In this document: positions 26,584 to 33,586 of the stretch, piece after piece | Position numbering within the stretch: the stretch's first letter is position 1 | Layout: each line of letters starts with the position of its first letter | Origin: JAFGRU01 sp963665915 | GTDB lineage: Bacteria; Desulfobacterota; Desulfuromonadia; Desulfuromonadales; JAAYDE01 | Direction of reading: 5' to 3' | Assembly (NCBI GenBank): GCA_963665915.2 | Contig: CAXXSG010000005.1 | Span: 168,617-232,616 of the forward strand | DNA: 64,000 nucleotides | Program-made: the position numbers and the translations under genes | The notes under the pieces: generated by a model | Seen by the model: only the letters and a program-made list of their open reading frames with translations | What the model was told of the DNA's origin: nothing | Databases searched by the model: none

Positions 26584-28016
26584 GCAATACCTACCGTTCC
26601 GGCAAAAGCGATCAGAGCCTTTTCGAAGCAGGGCAGCGGAGCGCGGACGACACCGGCGCCCACCTGACCTACTCCAGGTTTTTTATGGGCAATGCCTGTA
26701 TTGATAGTGGGTGCGAGCCCGGTTTCCAGAACAAGAAGGATGTCGATCCCGGTCGGAACCCCTGAATAGTTGATGGCGGGAATGGTCCATTCGGGATTTT
26801 CACCAACGGTGATTTCGGTCATAGCGCGCGTGAAATTGGCAGCGTCGGAGGCTGCACCGGCGCCGACAAAGCCGGCGACCGCAGGAGAAGCGGCCATGGC
26901 AAACCCACCCAGACCGATAGTTTCAACTATTGCTGAATCACCCATGTCGGGATTGGCGTCCGCCTCGGAGAAACCGGGGAAGTAAAGTCCATCGGGCATT
27001 TCCACGGGAGCAGTGAACCACTGATCGCCGGTTGCGCTGATGCGGATACCGAAATCCGTGCCGTTGCGGCACATGGCGGTTACCACGGAAGAGCCTGCAA
27101 TTCCTGCAACCGGGTCCATGATAGCCTTGCCCATCGCCATGGCGATATTAAGGAAAAACTGGTCGTTACCGCCGATAAAAGCCAGACTTCGTTCCAGAGC
27201 GTTCAAATCATTGGCCGTTCTGGCCAGAGCCGGGGCCAACTGGCGCAATATCAGCCCGGAACAGGCCAGGTTGCGCTGGTGCATTTCATCGCCCATGGAA
27301 AGACCCCGTGCAAGCAGACTCTTAAGGGGTATTCCACCCGTAGCGCGGATGGCTCTGCCGAGACCGGGACCGAACTCGTCCCGAACCCAACGTAATCTTT
27401 CAAGAACTTCTTCGTCATTTCCCCCAAATCGCATAACCTTTCCGAGGCCTTCATTGATTGTGCAGTAAGCGCGATTTCCGAATTTTCTGTTTTCGACCAC
27501 CATCACAGGTTGACTGCGGGTTGTCATTCCGGTCATGGGACCGACGGCGTCGAAATGGTGGTTGGGATGAAAATCGAATTCACCGGCCCCGGCCATCTGT
27601 TCAGCGGAGGCAAGGTCTTCAGCCCAACCCTCAAAAACCGCTATGCCGGTGATGGCGCCTCTCATGGGCCCGCACATATGTTCCCAGTCGATGGGCGGTC
27701 CGGCATGCAGAATCATACGGTCGCCAAGCGCCGAAATAGCCTCCCGGGCAGGCAGCACATCGATCAGGACCGGATCGGCTGAAAGCATCCGTCCCAAGGC
27801 CTCTTTGTTGGCCTGTTGGATCTTTTCATATATTTCCCTTTGTTCCAATTTTGCCAAGCGAGAGGCTGTCTCCGATTTTCCACCCGCCGGGGGCGACCAA
27901 TCGACCTGAATAACCGGCACTTCTTGCGACTGAAGATCGTCGGCAAAGTCTTTAAGGCCGATATTGACGACCTGTAATGGTTCCGTTAAAAGTTTCGAAA
28001 GATGGTTCAAATTCAT
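26580..28016 (-). CDS. allG: DUF1116 protein, AllG-like subunit of oxamate carbamoyltransferase
   Basis: 478 aa of the DUF1116 (YlbE) family, identified by IQVDWSPPAGG near the start, ILHAGPPIDWEHMCGPMRGA and a C-terminal region rich in Gly/Ala. In E. coli YlbE is AllG, a partner of FdrA. Start ATG 28016 has AAAGGA 6 nt upstream. First of the four overlapping catalytic genes, 172-190 bp downstream of the TRAP transporter gene dctM with a structured spacer between them. Confidence 0.88.
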   Translation of the reverse strand: MNLNHLSKLLTEPLQVVNIGLKDFADDLQSQEVPVIQVDWSPPAGGKSETASRLAKLEQREIYEKIQQANKEALGRMLSADPVLIDVLPAREAISALGDRMILHAGPPIDWEHMCGPMRGAITGIAVFEGWAEDLASAEQMAGAGEFDFHPNHHFDAVGPMTGMTTRSQPVMVVENRKFGNRAYCTINEGLGKVMRFGGNDEEVLERLRWVRDEFGPGLGRAIRATGGIPLKSLLARGLSMGDEMHQRNLACSGLILRQLAPALARTANDLNALERSLAFIGGNDQFFLNIAMAMGKAIMDPVAGIAGSSVVTAMCRNGTDFGIRISATGDQWFTAPVEMPDGLYFPGFSEADANPDMGDSAIVETIGLGGFAMAASPAVAGFVGAGAASDAANFTRAMTEITVGENPEWTIPAINYSGVPTGIDILLVLETGLAPTINTGIAHKKPGVGQVGAGVVRAPLPCFEKALIAFAGTVGIA

Positions 28017-28059
28017 CGGTTTTCCTTTCAAATAAAATTTGCTCGCCGGTTTAACTCTT

Positions 28060-28170
28060 CAGCACAGCTGACTCGTGGAGTCAGTGGAAAGGGTGTCCGG
28101 CGCCTGGATGGCGACAGTCAAGCCTCACGGATGTGCTCATGCGGCCTTCGGAATGAGCGTTGTGAGGCCG
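28060..28170 (-). other. Structured intergenic spacer between dctM and allG
   Basis: Three inverted repeats in one short spacer. A nested two-stem element has outer arms GCCTCAC/GTGAGGC at 28122-28128 and 28162-28168 and inner arms GCTCAT/ATGAGC at 28135-28140 and 28153-28158. A small CGCC/GGCG hairpin lies at 28101-28113. A 7-bp hairpin CTGACTC/GAGTCAG with a 3-nt loop lies at 28068-28084. None is followed by a T run, so this is not a simple terminator. It could be an mRNA processing or stability element, or a ligand-binding leader. It matches no riboswitch that I recognise. Confidence 0.55.
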
Positions 28171-28203
28171 TCAACCAACGGGGTGAATAAAGTTTCCGGT
28201 TTT

Positions 28204-29487
28204 TCAGATACCTACGTAAACCATGCGCGGCAACCACATGCAGATCTCCGGCAGATAGGTTAGTAAAGCCAGGGCAATGAGCGCCAAGCCAATAAAGGGC
28301 AGGACTCCGCGCACGGCCTGGATATAGTCGACATCGCCGAGGGAACTGGCGACGAACAAGTTCAATCCGAACGGCGGGGTAAACATCCCGATGGCACCAT
28401 TAACCGTTAAAACGGCACCAAGATGGATCGGATCGATGCCGACCTGGATGCCGATTTTATAGAACAGAGGCGCCAGGATCACCATGATGGAAGCGGCGTC
28501 CAGAAACATCCCGACAATCAGAACCGTGACGTTTATCAAAAAGAAGACATGATAAGGATTCGAGCTGAGCGACAATACCGAATCTGCAATGGTAATGGCC
28601 AGTCCCTGGCTGGTGAGAAACCACGACAAAACCGAGGCTGCGGAAAGAATGATCATGACCTGAGCGGTGGTGGTCGCCGCAGACTTGATGCAGTCGAAGA
28701 GCTGGCCATAAGTTTTCTCGCGATAGATGAGCGCCGAAACCGCCAATGAATAGATGACCGATGCCGCCGCGGCTTCGGTGGGGGTGAAAACGCCAAGATA
28801 GATGCCGCCCAGCACGACAATCGGCACTCCAAGTCCCCAAGACGAATCCTTGAGCCCTTCCCAGAGCTGCTGTCTGCTGGGTGGCGGCATGCGCTCTACG
28901 CCGTCGCGGCGGGCCTGGTAGATGCAATATGGGATAAAACATGCGCCATACAGCAAGCCTGCACCGACGCCGGCCATAAAGAGAGCACCCACGGAAATGC
29001 CGGTGACCGCCGCATAGACGATCATGACGATGCTCGGGGGAATAATAATACCGATCGAGCCTGAAGCGATAATGACGCCAATAGAAAATGGCTTATTGTA
29101 CCCTTTCTCCTTAAGTGCTGGATACAGCAGCGAGCCGACAGCGACGACCGTAGCCGGGCTGGAGCCCGAGATGGCGCTGAAAAACATGCTCGAAGAGACG
29201 GCCGTCATCCCCAGACCACCGGTAAAACGACCGACCAGGAGGTTGGCGAGATTGACAATCCGGCGCGAGAGCCCCCCCACATTCATCAGGTTTCCGGTCA
29301 GGATAAAGAACGGGATGGCCATCAGGGCGAATTTATCCAGACCGGCGAACATTCTTTCGATAATAATGGCCGGTGGAAGGTTTCCCACCAACAGCATCGC
29401 TCCCAGGACCGAGCCGGACAAAGCGATAAAAATCGGAACACCAACGACGAGGAAAACAGCCAGAAAGAAAAAAAATAGTGTTATCAT
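28204..29487 (-). CDS. dctM: TRAP transporter large membrane subunit (DctM)
   Basis: 427-aa inner-membrane protein with about 12 hydrophobic segments, the ion-driven permease of a TRAP transporter for carboxylate-type solutes. Family signatures include MAIPFFILTGNLM, SGSSPATVVAVGS and the second-half equivalent INVTVLIVGMFLDAASIM. It begins 4 bp after dctQ. An AGGG site lies 7 nt upstream of ATG. The cluster suggests that oxalurate, oxamate or a related ureido/carbamoyl acid is carried. Confidence 0.93.
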   Translation of the reverse strand: MITLFFFFLAVFLVVGVPIFIALSGSVLGAMLLVGNLPPAIIIERMFAGLDKFALMAIPFFILTGNLMNVGGLSRRIVNLANLLVGRFTGGLGMTAVSSSMFFSAISGSSPATVVAVGSLLYPALKEKGYNKPFSIGVIIASGSIGIIIPPSIVMIVYAAVTGISVGALFMAGVGAGLLYGACFIPYCIYQARRDGVERMPPPSRQQLWEGLKDSSWGLGVPIVVLGGIYLGVFTPTEAAAASVIYSLAVSALIYREKTYGQLFDCIKSAATTTAQVMIILSAASVLSWFLTSQGLAITIADSVLSLSSNPYHVFFLINVTVLIVGMFLDAASIMVILAPLFYKIGIQVGIDPIHLGAVLTVNGAIGMFTPPFGLNLFVASSLGDVDYIQAVRGVLPFIGLALIALALLTYLPEICMWLPRMVYVGI

Positions 29488-29491
29488 ATCG

Positions 29492-29992
29492 TTACCCTAA
29501 ACTTTCCGGATGGGATTCCATTTTCTCACCGCTGAAAATGTGCCAGATCTGTTGCCCGAAACGAAGCGCCATGAGCCCCCCACCGACCGGTATGGCCAAT
29601 TGTACCAGCCACATGGGAACCTGCAGGGCCGGGCTGACCTGACCGAACATGCGGGTCTGGATAATCAGTTTGGCCCCGAAAAAAAGGATGAAGAGGCAAA
29701 AAACCAGGGAAATCAGGTTGATCAATACCTCCAGGGGCTTGCGCAGGGGTCGGGGGGAAAATCTCACGAGAATATCAACTCCTATGTGGAGCCCTTGACG
29801 TGCAGCCGCGCTTCCACCAAGGAACACCATCCAGACAATCTCATAGCGAACCAGCTCTTCCGCCCAGGGAAAACCCCAGTTAAACACATAGCGTGCGACC
29901 ACATTGGCGAAAAGCACCAGGGATGCGGTAGCCAGCAGAAGCCCCAGCAGAAACTCCTCGGCATGCGAAAGCATTTTATTCAGTCCCGACAT
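29492..29992 (-). CDS. dctQ: TRAP transporter small membrane subunit (DctQ)
   Basis: 166-aa protein with four transmembrane segments. FANVVARYVFNWGFPWAEELVRY is the DctQ signature region, with the conserved WAEE-type acidic motif and the Arg/Tyr context. It pairs with DctM to form the membrane unit. GGAGGAC precedes the ATG. It is 94 bp downstream of dctP, with a GC-rich hairpin in that gap. Confidence 0.9.
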   Translation of the reverse strand: MSGLNKMLSHAEEFLLGLLLATASLVLFANVVARYVFNWGFPWAEELVRYEIVWMVFLGGSAAARQGLHIGVDILVRFSPRPLRKPLEVLINLISLVFCLFILFFGAKLIIQTRMFGQVSPALQVPMWLVQLAIPVGGGLMALRFGQQIWHIFSGEKMESHPESLG

Positions 29993-30042
29993 CTGTCCTC
30001 CACGTCAAGCCGTACCTGCTTGATGAAAATTTTTCCCGGCAG

Positions 30043-30071
30043 ACGGCGGCGGAAATTGATGCCGCCGCCGT
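30043..30071 (-). other. GC-rich hairpin between dctP and dctQ
   Basis: Ten-bp inverted repeat built from ACGGCGGCGG and its complement around a 9-nt loop, with no T run. Stable hairpins after binding-protein genes commonly protect the upstream message and lower downstream expression, which would give excess DctP over DctQM. Confidence 0.6.
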
Positions 30072-30086
30072 TCCAATCGTGATGAA

Positions 30087-31121
30087 TTATTTCTTACCCG
30101 TTGCCTTTGCAATCTCCTGGTCAAATGCGTCCATCAGGTTCCGACCGATTTGATTTGCAAATTTCTTATGAACGGGAAGGGTAGCGGTTCGGAACTTGGC
30201 CAGTTGGTCCGCATCAAGACGGGTAACTTTGGTTCCGCTTTTGCTGATGGTCTTGATATAGCCTTCTTCGCGCCGGGCGGTTTCTTCGCGTTCGAAATTT
30301 GTCATCTCGCGGGCTGCGTCAACAAGAACTTTCTGCTGCTCCGGCTTAAGTCCATCGAACCAGACTTTGCTGAAGACAAAGGCATAACCGAGATAGGCGT
30401 GGTTGCTGATAATCAGGTCCGACTGAACCTCATAGAATCTCATTTTGGCGATTGAAACCAGAGGGTTCTCCTGACAGGAAACGACGTTTTGCTGAAGAGC
30501 ATTGTAGGTTTCGCCGAAAGCGATCGGAACCGGGTTGGCGCCAAGAGCCTTGAACTGCTCCATGATGATCGGACTCTGCATGACCCGAACCTTGTAGCCT
30601 TTGAAATCCTCGGGGCTCTGGATCAGGTGGTTGCAGGTAAACTGCTTGAAACCGCTTTCCCAGAAAGTGACACCTTTCAGGCCGACCTTGTCAAGGGTGG
30701 CCAAAAGCTGTCCGCCGGCCTCACTGTCGAGGACCTGATGTGCAACCGCAGGGGAGGGAAAAAGAAAGGGCAAGTCTGCAATCTGCACCGCCGGAACAAA
30801 ATTGCTCAGCTTTGCCGTCGGAATAATTGCTCCCTGCAAAGCACCGAACTGCATCTGCTGCGTAGCCTCGACATCATCTCCCAAAGCATTGTTGGGGAAA
30901 ATCTTGACCTGAATGTCTCCGTTAGTGCGGCTTTCCACGGCCGTTTTAAATTTTTCCGCAGCCAGGTGCTGGGCGCTGTCTTCCGGCAAGTCGTGGTGAA
31001 ATTTAAGATCGATAGCCATGGCCATAGCCGTCATGCCCAGGACAAAACCAACCGTCACCACCGTCACCATTAAAACTTTCAGAATGGACTGAGCACCTCG
31101 TTTTTTTTTGTCGTCATTCAT
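30087..31121 (-). CDS. dctP: TRAP transporter periplasmic solute-binding protein (DctP)
   Basis: 344 aa. The N-terminal ~40 residues are a basic segment, a hydrophobic stretch (LMVTVVTVGFVLGMTAMAMA) and a likely cleavage at AMA-ID, so the protein is exported to the periplasm. The mature part is a DctP family receptor: LPEDSAQHLAAEKFK, NALGDDVEATQQMQ and the key region KGYKVRVMQSP, whose Arg binds the substrate carboxylate in this family. Start ATG 31121 has GGAG 6 nt upstream; a longer frame has no ribosome site. The substrate therefore probably carries a carboxylate, consistent with oxalurate/oxamate. Confidence 0.92.
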   Translation of the reverse strand: MNDDKKKRGAQSILKVLMVTVVTVGFVLGMTAMAMAIDLKFHHDLPEDSAQHLAAEKFKTAVESRTNGDIQVKIFPNNALGDDVEATQQMQFGALQGAIIPTAKLSNFVPAVQIADLPFLFPSPAVAHQVLDSEAGGQLLATLDKVGLKGVTFWESGFKQFTCNHLIQSPEDFKGYKVRVMQSPIIMEQFKALGANPVPIAFGETYNALQQNVVSCQENPLVSIAKMRFYEVQSDLIISNHAYLGYAFVFSKVWFDGLKPEQQKVLVDAAREMTNFEREETARREEGYIKTISKSGTKVTRLDADQLAKFRTATLPVHKKFANQIGRNLMDAFDQEIAKATGKK

Positions 31122-31159
31122 TTGAATCTCCTTTTGTTGAAAACTGCTTTGCTTTCGCG

Positions 31160-31185
31160 AAAAGCAGAGGTAAAATTTCCTCTGC
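31160..31185 (-). terminator. Weak terminator or attenuator between tetR and dctP
   Basis: Seven-bp inverted repeat GCAGAGG/CCTCTGC with an 8-nt loop, followed in the transcribed direction by TTTT. It would let the regulator gene be expressed with only partial read-through into the transporter genes. Confidence 0.5.
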
Positions 31186-31229
31186 ACAACTGAAAAAGTT
31201 TCAACCTCTCCCGTTTGGAATAAGTCTGA

Positions 31230-31799
31230 TTATCTTTTGACCGCATCCCATGTCGCACCTATAGCTTTATTGATAAGATCCTCATCCAGCTTCAATAGCC
31301 CGAGATTATGATCCATGATGGCGTTAAGCATTGGACCGAAGGTCAGATCAAACAGCAACATTAAAGGCAGTTTTTTAATGATTTGCTGCTCCATTCCCAG
31401 CTTGAAAAGGGCATGAAACGGTTCTACATAACTATCCAGTCTTTGCCGCAAGTTGCACACACCGTACGGGGAGTAGGAATACTGTTCCATAAAGCGAAAT
31501 TCCAGTGGATTTTCCATCAGATAGCTGTAAGTGTTACGGCAAAGGTGGAAATAACGTTCACGGAAAGGAAGGTCCTCCGAGTAGCCTTTCAGGATAAAGG
31601 TCCTGCGCTTACTTTCAAGTTCTTCGTGCAGAGCATGGATCAACTCATCCTTGGTCTTGAAATAGCAATAAATGGTTCCAACGCTTATCCCGGCCCGGTC
31701 AGCGATCATGGCGGTGGGTGATCCGTGGAAACCATTTTCGGCAATCAGCTCCAGAGTCGCCTGGAGAATGACGAAACGTTTGTCAGATTTTTTGGCCAT
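31230..31799 (-). CDS. TetR-family transcriptional regulator
   Basis: 189-aa one-component regulator. The N-terminal helix-turn-helix is clear (IADRAGISVGTIYCYFKTKDELI at ~25-50 from ATG 31799); the C-terminal ligand domain is specific to the protein. An in-frame ATG at 31823 is an alternative start, but it has no ribosome site and lies only ~4 nt from the operator-like palindrome. It lies upstream of dctP in the same direction, so it probably controls the carbamoyl-compound cluster and itself. The ligand is unknown; a pathway substrate such as oxalurate is a reasonable guess. Confidence 0.85.
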   Translation of the reverse strand: MAKKSDKRFVILQATLELIAENGFHGSPTAMIADRAGISVGTIYCYFKTKDELIHALHEELESKRRTFILKGYSEDLPFRERYFHLCRNTYSYLMENPLEFRFMEQYSYSPYGVCNLRQRLDSYVEPFHALFKLGMEQQIIKKLPLMLLFDLTFGPMLNAIMDHNLGLLKLDEDLINKAIGATWDAVKR

Positions 31800-31826
31800 A
31801 AATTCGATCAATGCCCCTTGCATGAC

Positions 31827-31868
31827 TGAGCGTTCACTCAAATATATATTTCCCCGTAAAAATGTCAA
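31827..31868 (-). promoter_or_regulatory. tetR promoter with overlapping operator
   Basis: On the minus strand, TTGACA (31863-31868) and TATATT (31841-31846) are separated by 16 nt, a strong sigma-70 promoter. Immediately downstream, at the expected transcription start, is a 14-bp imperfect palindrome of TGAG-N6-CTCA type (31827-31840), the form of a TetR operator. This supports autorepression. Confidence 0.7.
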
Positions 31869-31962
31869 GACAAGTTTTTTCAAAAAATGGTTCCAGCCCA
31901 TCAGAAGATGGGCTAATTGTCAGGAAATATATTTAAGAATAAGTTAGTTAAGCAGTTATAAG

Positions 31963-32361
31963 GTTGAAAAAATTATCGCGTCTATTTGTCTCGATATTGA
32001 TGATACAAAAACGACCCAACTTTTCTGTCATAAGCGCAGGACGATCAACCGTTACTATGGCACCTTCCGGCATCTAAAACATGAGTTTCAAACTAGAGAA
32101 ATGGATCAATTAGTCGGTGTGGTTAAACTCGACGAAAGCTACTTCGGTCTAAACCGCGCTCGTAGCCGAGCTGGACCACGCAACCGCCGAAGGTCCACCA
32201 AGCAACCCGTCTTTGGCCCTTACGAACGTTACGGGCGAATTTATACAGAACCGGTAACTAACTGTTCTGCATTGACATTACAAAAGATCGTTCAAGGCAG
32301 GTTCAGTACCGAAAGCGTTGTTCTGACCGCTGGCCGGCAAAGTTCAACTGGGTTAAGATAA
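31963..32361 (+). pseudogene. IS1595-family transposase fragment
   Basis: An open frame of ~132 codons has no proper start. It begins in the middle of the transposase (RRTINRYYGTFRHL helix region) and continues into the catalytic domain (VVKLDESYFGLNRAR, then PVFGPYERYGRIYTEPV and CSALTLQKIVQG), as in ISXO2-like/IS1595 DDE transposases. The first Asp region is present. The later part, with the downstream catalytic residues, is lost: after about residue 120 the sequence degenerates and stops. I saw no terminal inverted repeats. It is a dead remnant marking the start of a decayed stretch. Confidence 0.75.
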
Positions 32362-32414
32362 ACGTCGTGCTACACCTCAAAGAATGCGAGTGGCGTTACA
32401 ATAAATCATCTCAG

Positions 32415-32516
32415 CCAAAACGCTAATTTGAGCAATTGCTCATTAAAACACTTTTTTAAATTTTTCCAAAACGCTAATTTGAGCAATTGCTCATTAAAAC
32501 ACTTTTTTAAATTTTT
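32415..32516. repeat. 51-bp unit repeated twice in tandem, each with a palindrome
   Basis: Two copies (32415-32465 and 32466-32516) that I read as identical, beginning CCAAAACGCTAATTTG. Each contains the perfect 14-bp palindrome TGAGCAATTGCTCA (32429-32442 and 32480-32493). The palindrome has the same TGAG-N6-CTCA outline as the tetR operator 600 bp away. Confidence 0.9.
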
Positions 32517-33128
32517 CTACGGATATAACAGTGACGCTTTTAACAATATTTTCCACCTCACAATTAAAAAATAATTATTTTTTGAACACTCATTCAAAGC
32601 TCCAGAGTAGCAAATGTACCAAGCTATCGGTTCCGGACTTTTCCAGCAGTAAACCCTTCGTTGAATACCACCTACCAATCCCCCCAGAATCATTATATTT
32701 TTAAAAATCCAAGCCGTTGTCGAATTAAAAAAGCACGTGACCGATTGGTCGCGCGCTTTTTATTATATGTCACCACCTGATTTAGGACCACCAGCAGTGA
32801 TTTAAAAGAATTAACCCCGCCGTCAAGCGGAGTTAAGGTCAACGTTCATCCGGTATTTATCAAAATCTTCGCTTTGGGGATACACCCTGCCGGAGTTTTC
32901 CTCACATTCCTAAAAATTCCAGCTATGGTACTTGCCGACCCGGGTTGCAACCTGGAAATTGCTCGCCGAACACCTGTTGATATACCCGACCTCATCACTT
33001 GTCGGATGGGAAATACGAACGGCATGTCCCTTCTCTACTTTTTGAAAAAGATTTTCATGTACGTATACATCACCCGGCAATTGAAAACCAGCAGCGGTAA
33101 TTTGAGAAGATTACCCCCCGACTCACCC
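32517..33128. other. Decayed intergenic stretch with diverged repeats
   Basis: No supported gene. It holds a terminator-like hairpin at 32727-32763 and diverged repeats. The block around 32785-32865 (CCAGCAG...AACCCCGC...GGTC) is echoed near 33085-33160 and again at 33434-33530. Open frames here have no ribosome site or family features. It looks like decayed duplicated DNA next to the IS remnant. Confidence 0.45.
32727..32763 (+). terminator. Terminator-like hairpin
   Basis: Imperfect stem AAAAGC...GACC / GGTC...GCTTTT followed by TTATTATAT on the plus strand. No plus-strand gene close upstream is intact, so it may be the relic of a lost transcription unit. Confidence 0.5.
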
Positions 33129-33404
33129 TCATTCACACTCACTGCACCGTGGATACCTGACGCCCTTGGACCTTCTGTACTTTTTTTGATTTTTCAATGG
33201 GATAGTATTTTTTATTTCCTTTTTCTCCTTTTTTACAATCTCCTCGGCCGGCACCACTTGAAATGTGGTTTCCCCGGCTACCTGGGGAGCAGGAATAACA
33301 CCATCGACCTCCCCGAGATGAAGATGATTGTCAGCCAGAACGTACCCGGTCGCCATAAAAAGAAATGAAAACAAACATATCGAAAACGGTTTCATACTTG
33401 TCAT
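33129..33404 (-). CDS. Small exported protein of unknown function
   Basis: 91 aa starting MTSMKPFSICLFSFLFMATG: a basic start, a hydrophobic core and a likely signal-peptidase site after VLA, leaving a ~65-residue mature peptide. The rest is acidic in the middle and Lys/Arg-rich near the end, with two Cys in the last four residues (CSECE). GGAG lies 10 nt upstream of ATG. No family recognised. It sits alone in a repeat-rich, decayed stretch, so it may be a remnant. Confidence 0.5.
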   Translation of the reverse strand: MTSMKPFSICLFSFLFMATGYVLADNHLHLGEVDGVIPAPQVAGETTFQVVPAEEIVKKEKKEIKNTIPLKNQKKYRRSKGVRYPRCSECE

Positions 33405-33433
33405 AATAATATAGCTCCGTTTTTAAACAAGGA

Positions 33434-33455
33434 AACCCCGCTGCGAGGCGGGGTT
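33434..33455. terminator. GC hairpin downstream of speA
   Basis: Eight-bp inverted repeat AACCCCGC/GCGGGGTT with a 6-nt loop, 130 bp after the speA stop. The T tract is poor on both sides. A diverged copy lies near 32813. Confidence 0.5.
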
Positions 33456-33586
33456 CAGGTCAGTTTTTATCTAAAGATCCGGTCTGTTTATCGAAGGAAG
33501 GAAATTCACCCTTATTCACATACGTTTACCATACCACCATGCCGATACCGGGGTGAACCCCCTGGCTGTGGGAAGCTGAAGCCACT

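Noticed and set aside
32415..32516. CRISPR array
   Set aside because: Two directly adjacent identical 51-bp units without spacers; this is a tandem duplication.
32874..33368. 164-codon plus-strand frame
   Set aside because: No ribosome site or family features; it overlaps repeat-rich decayed DNA and the better-supported small exported-protein gene on the other strand.
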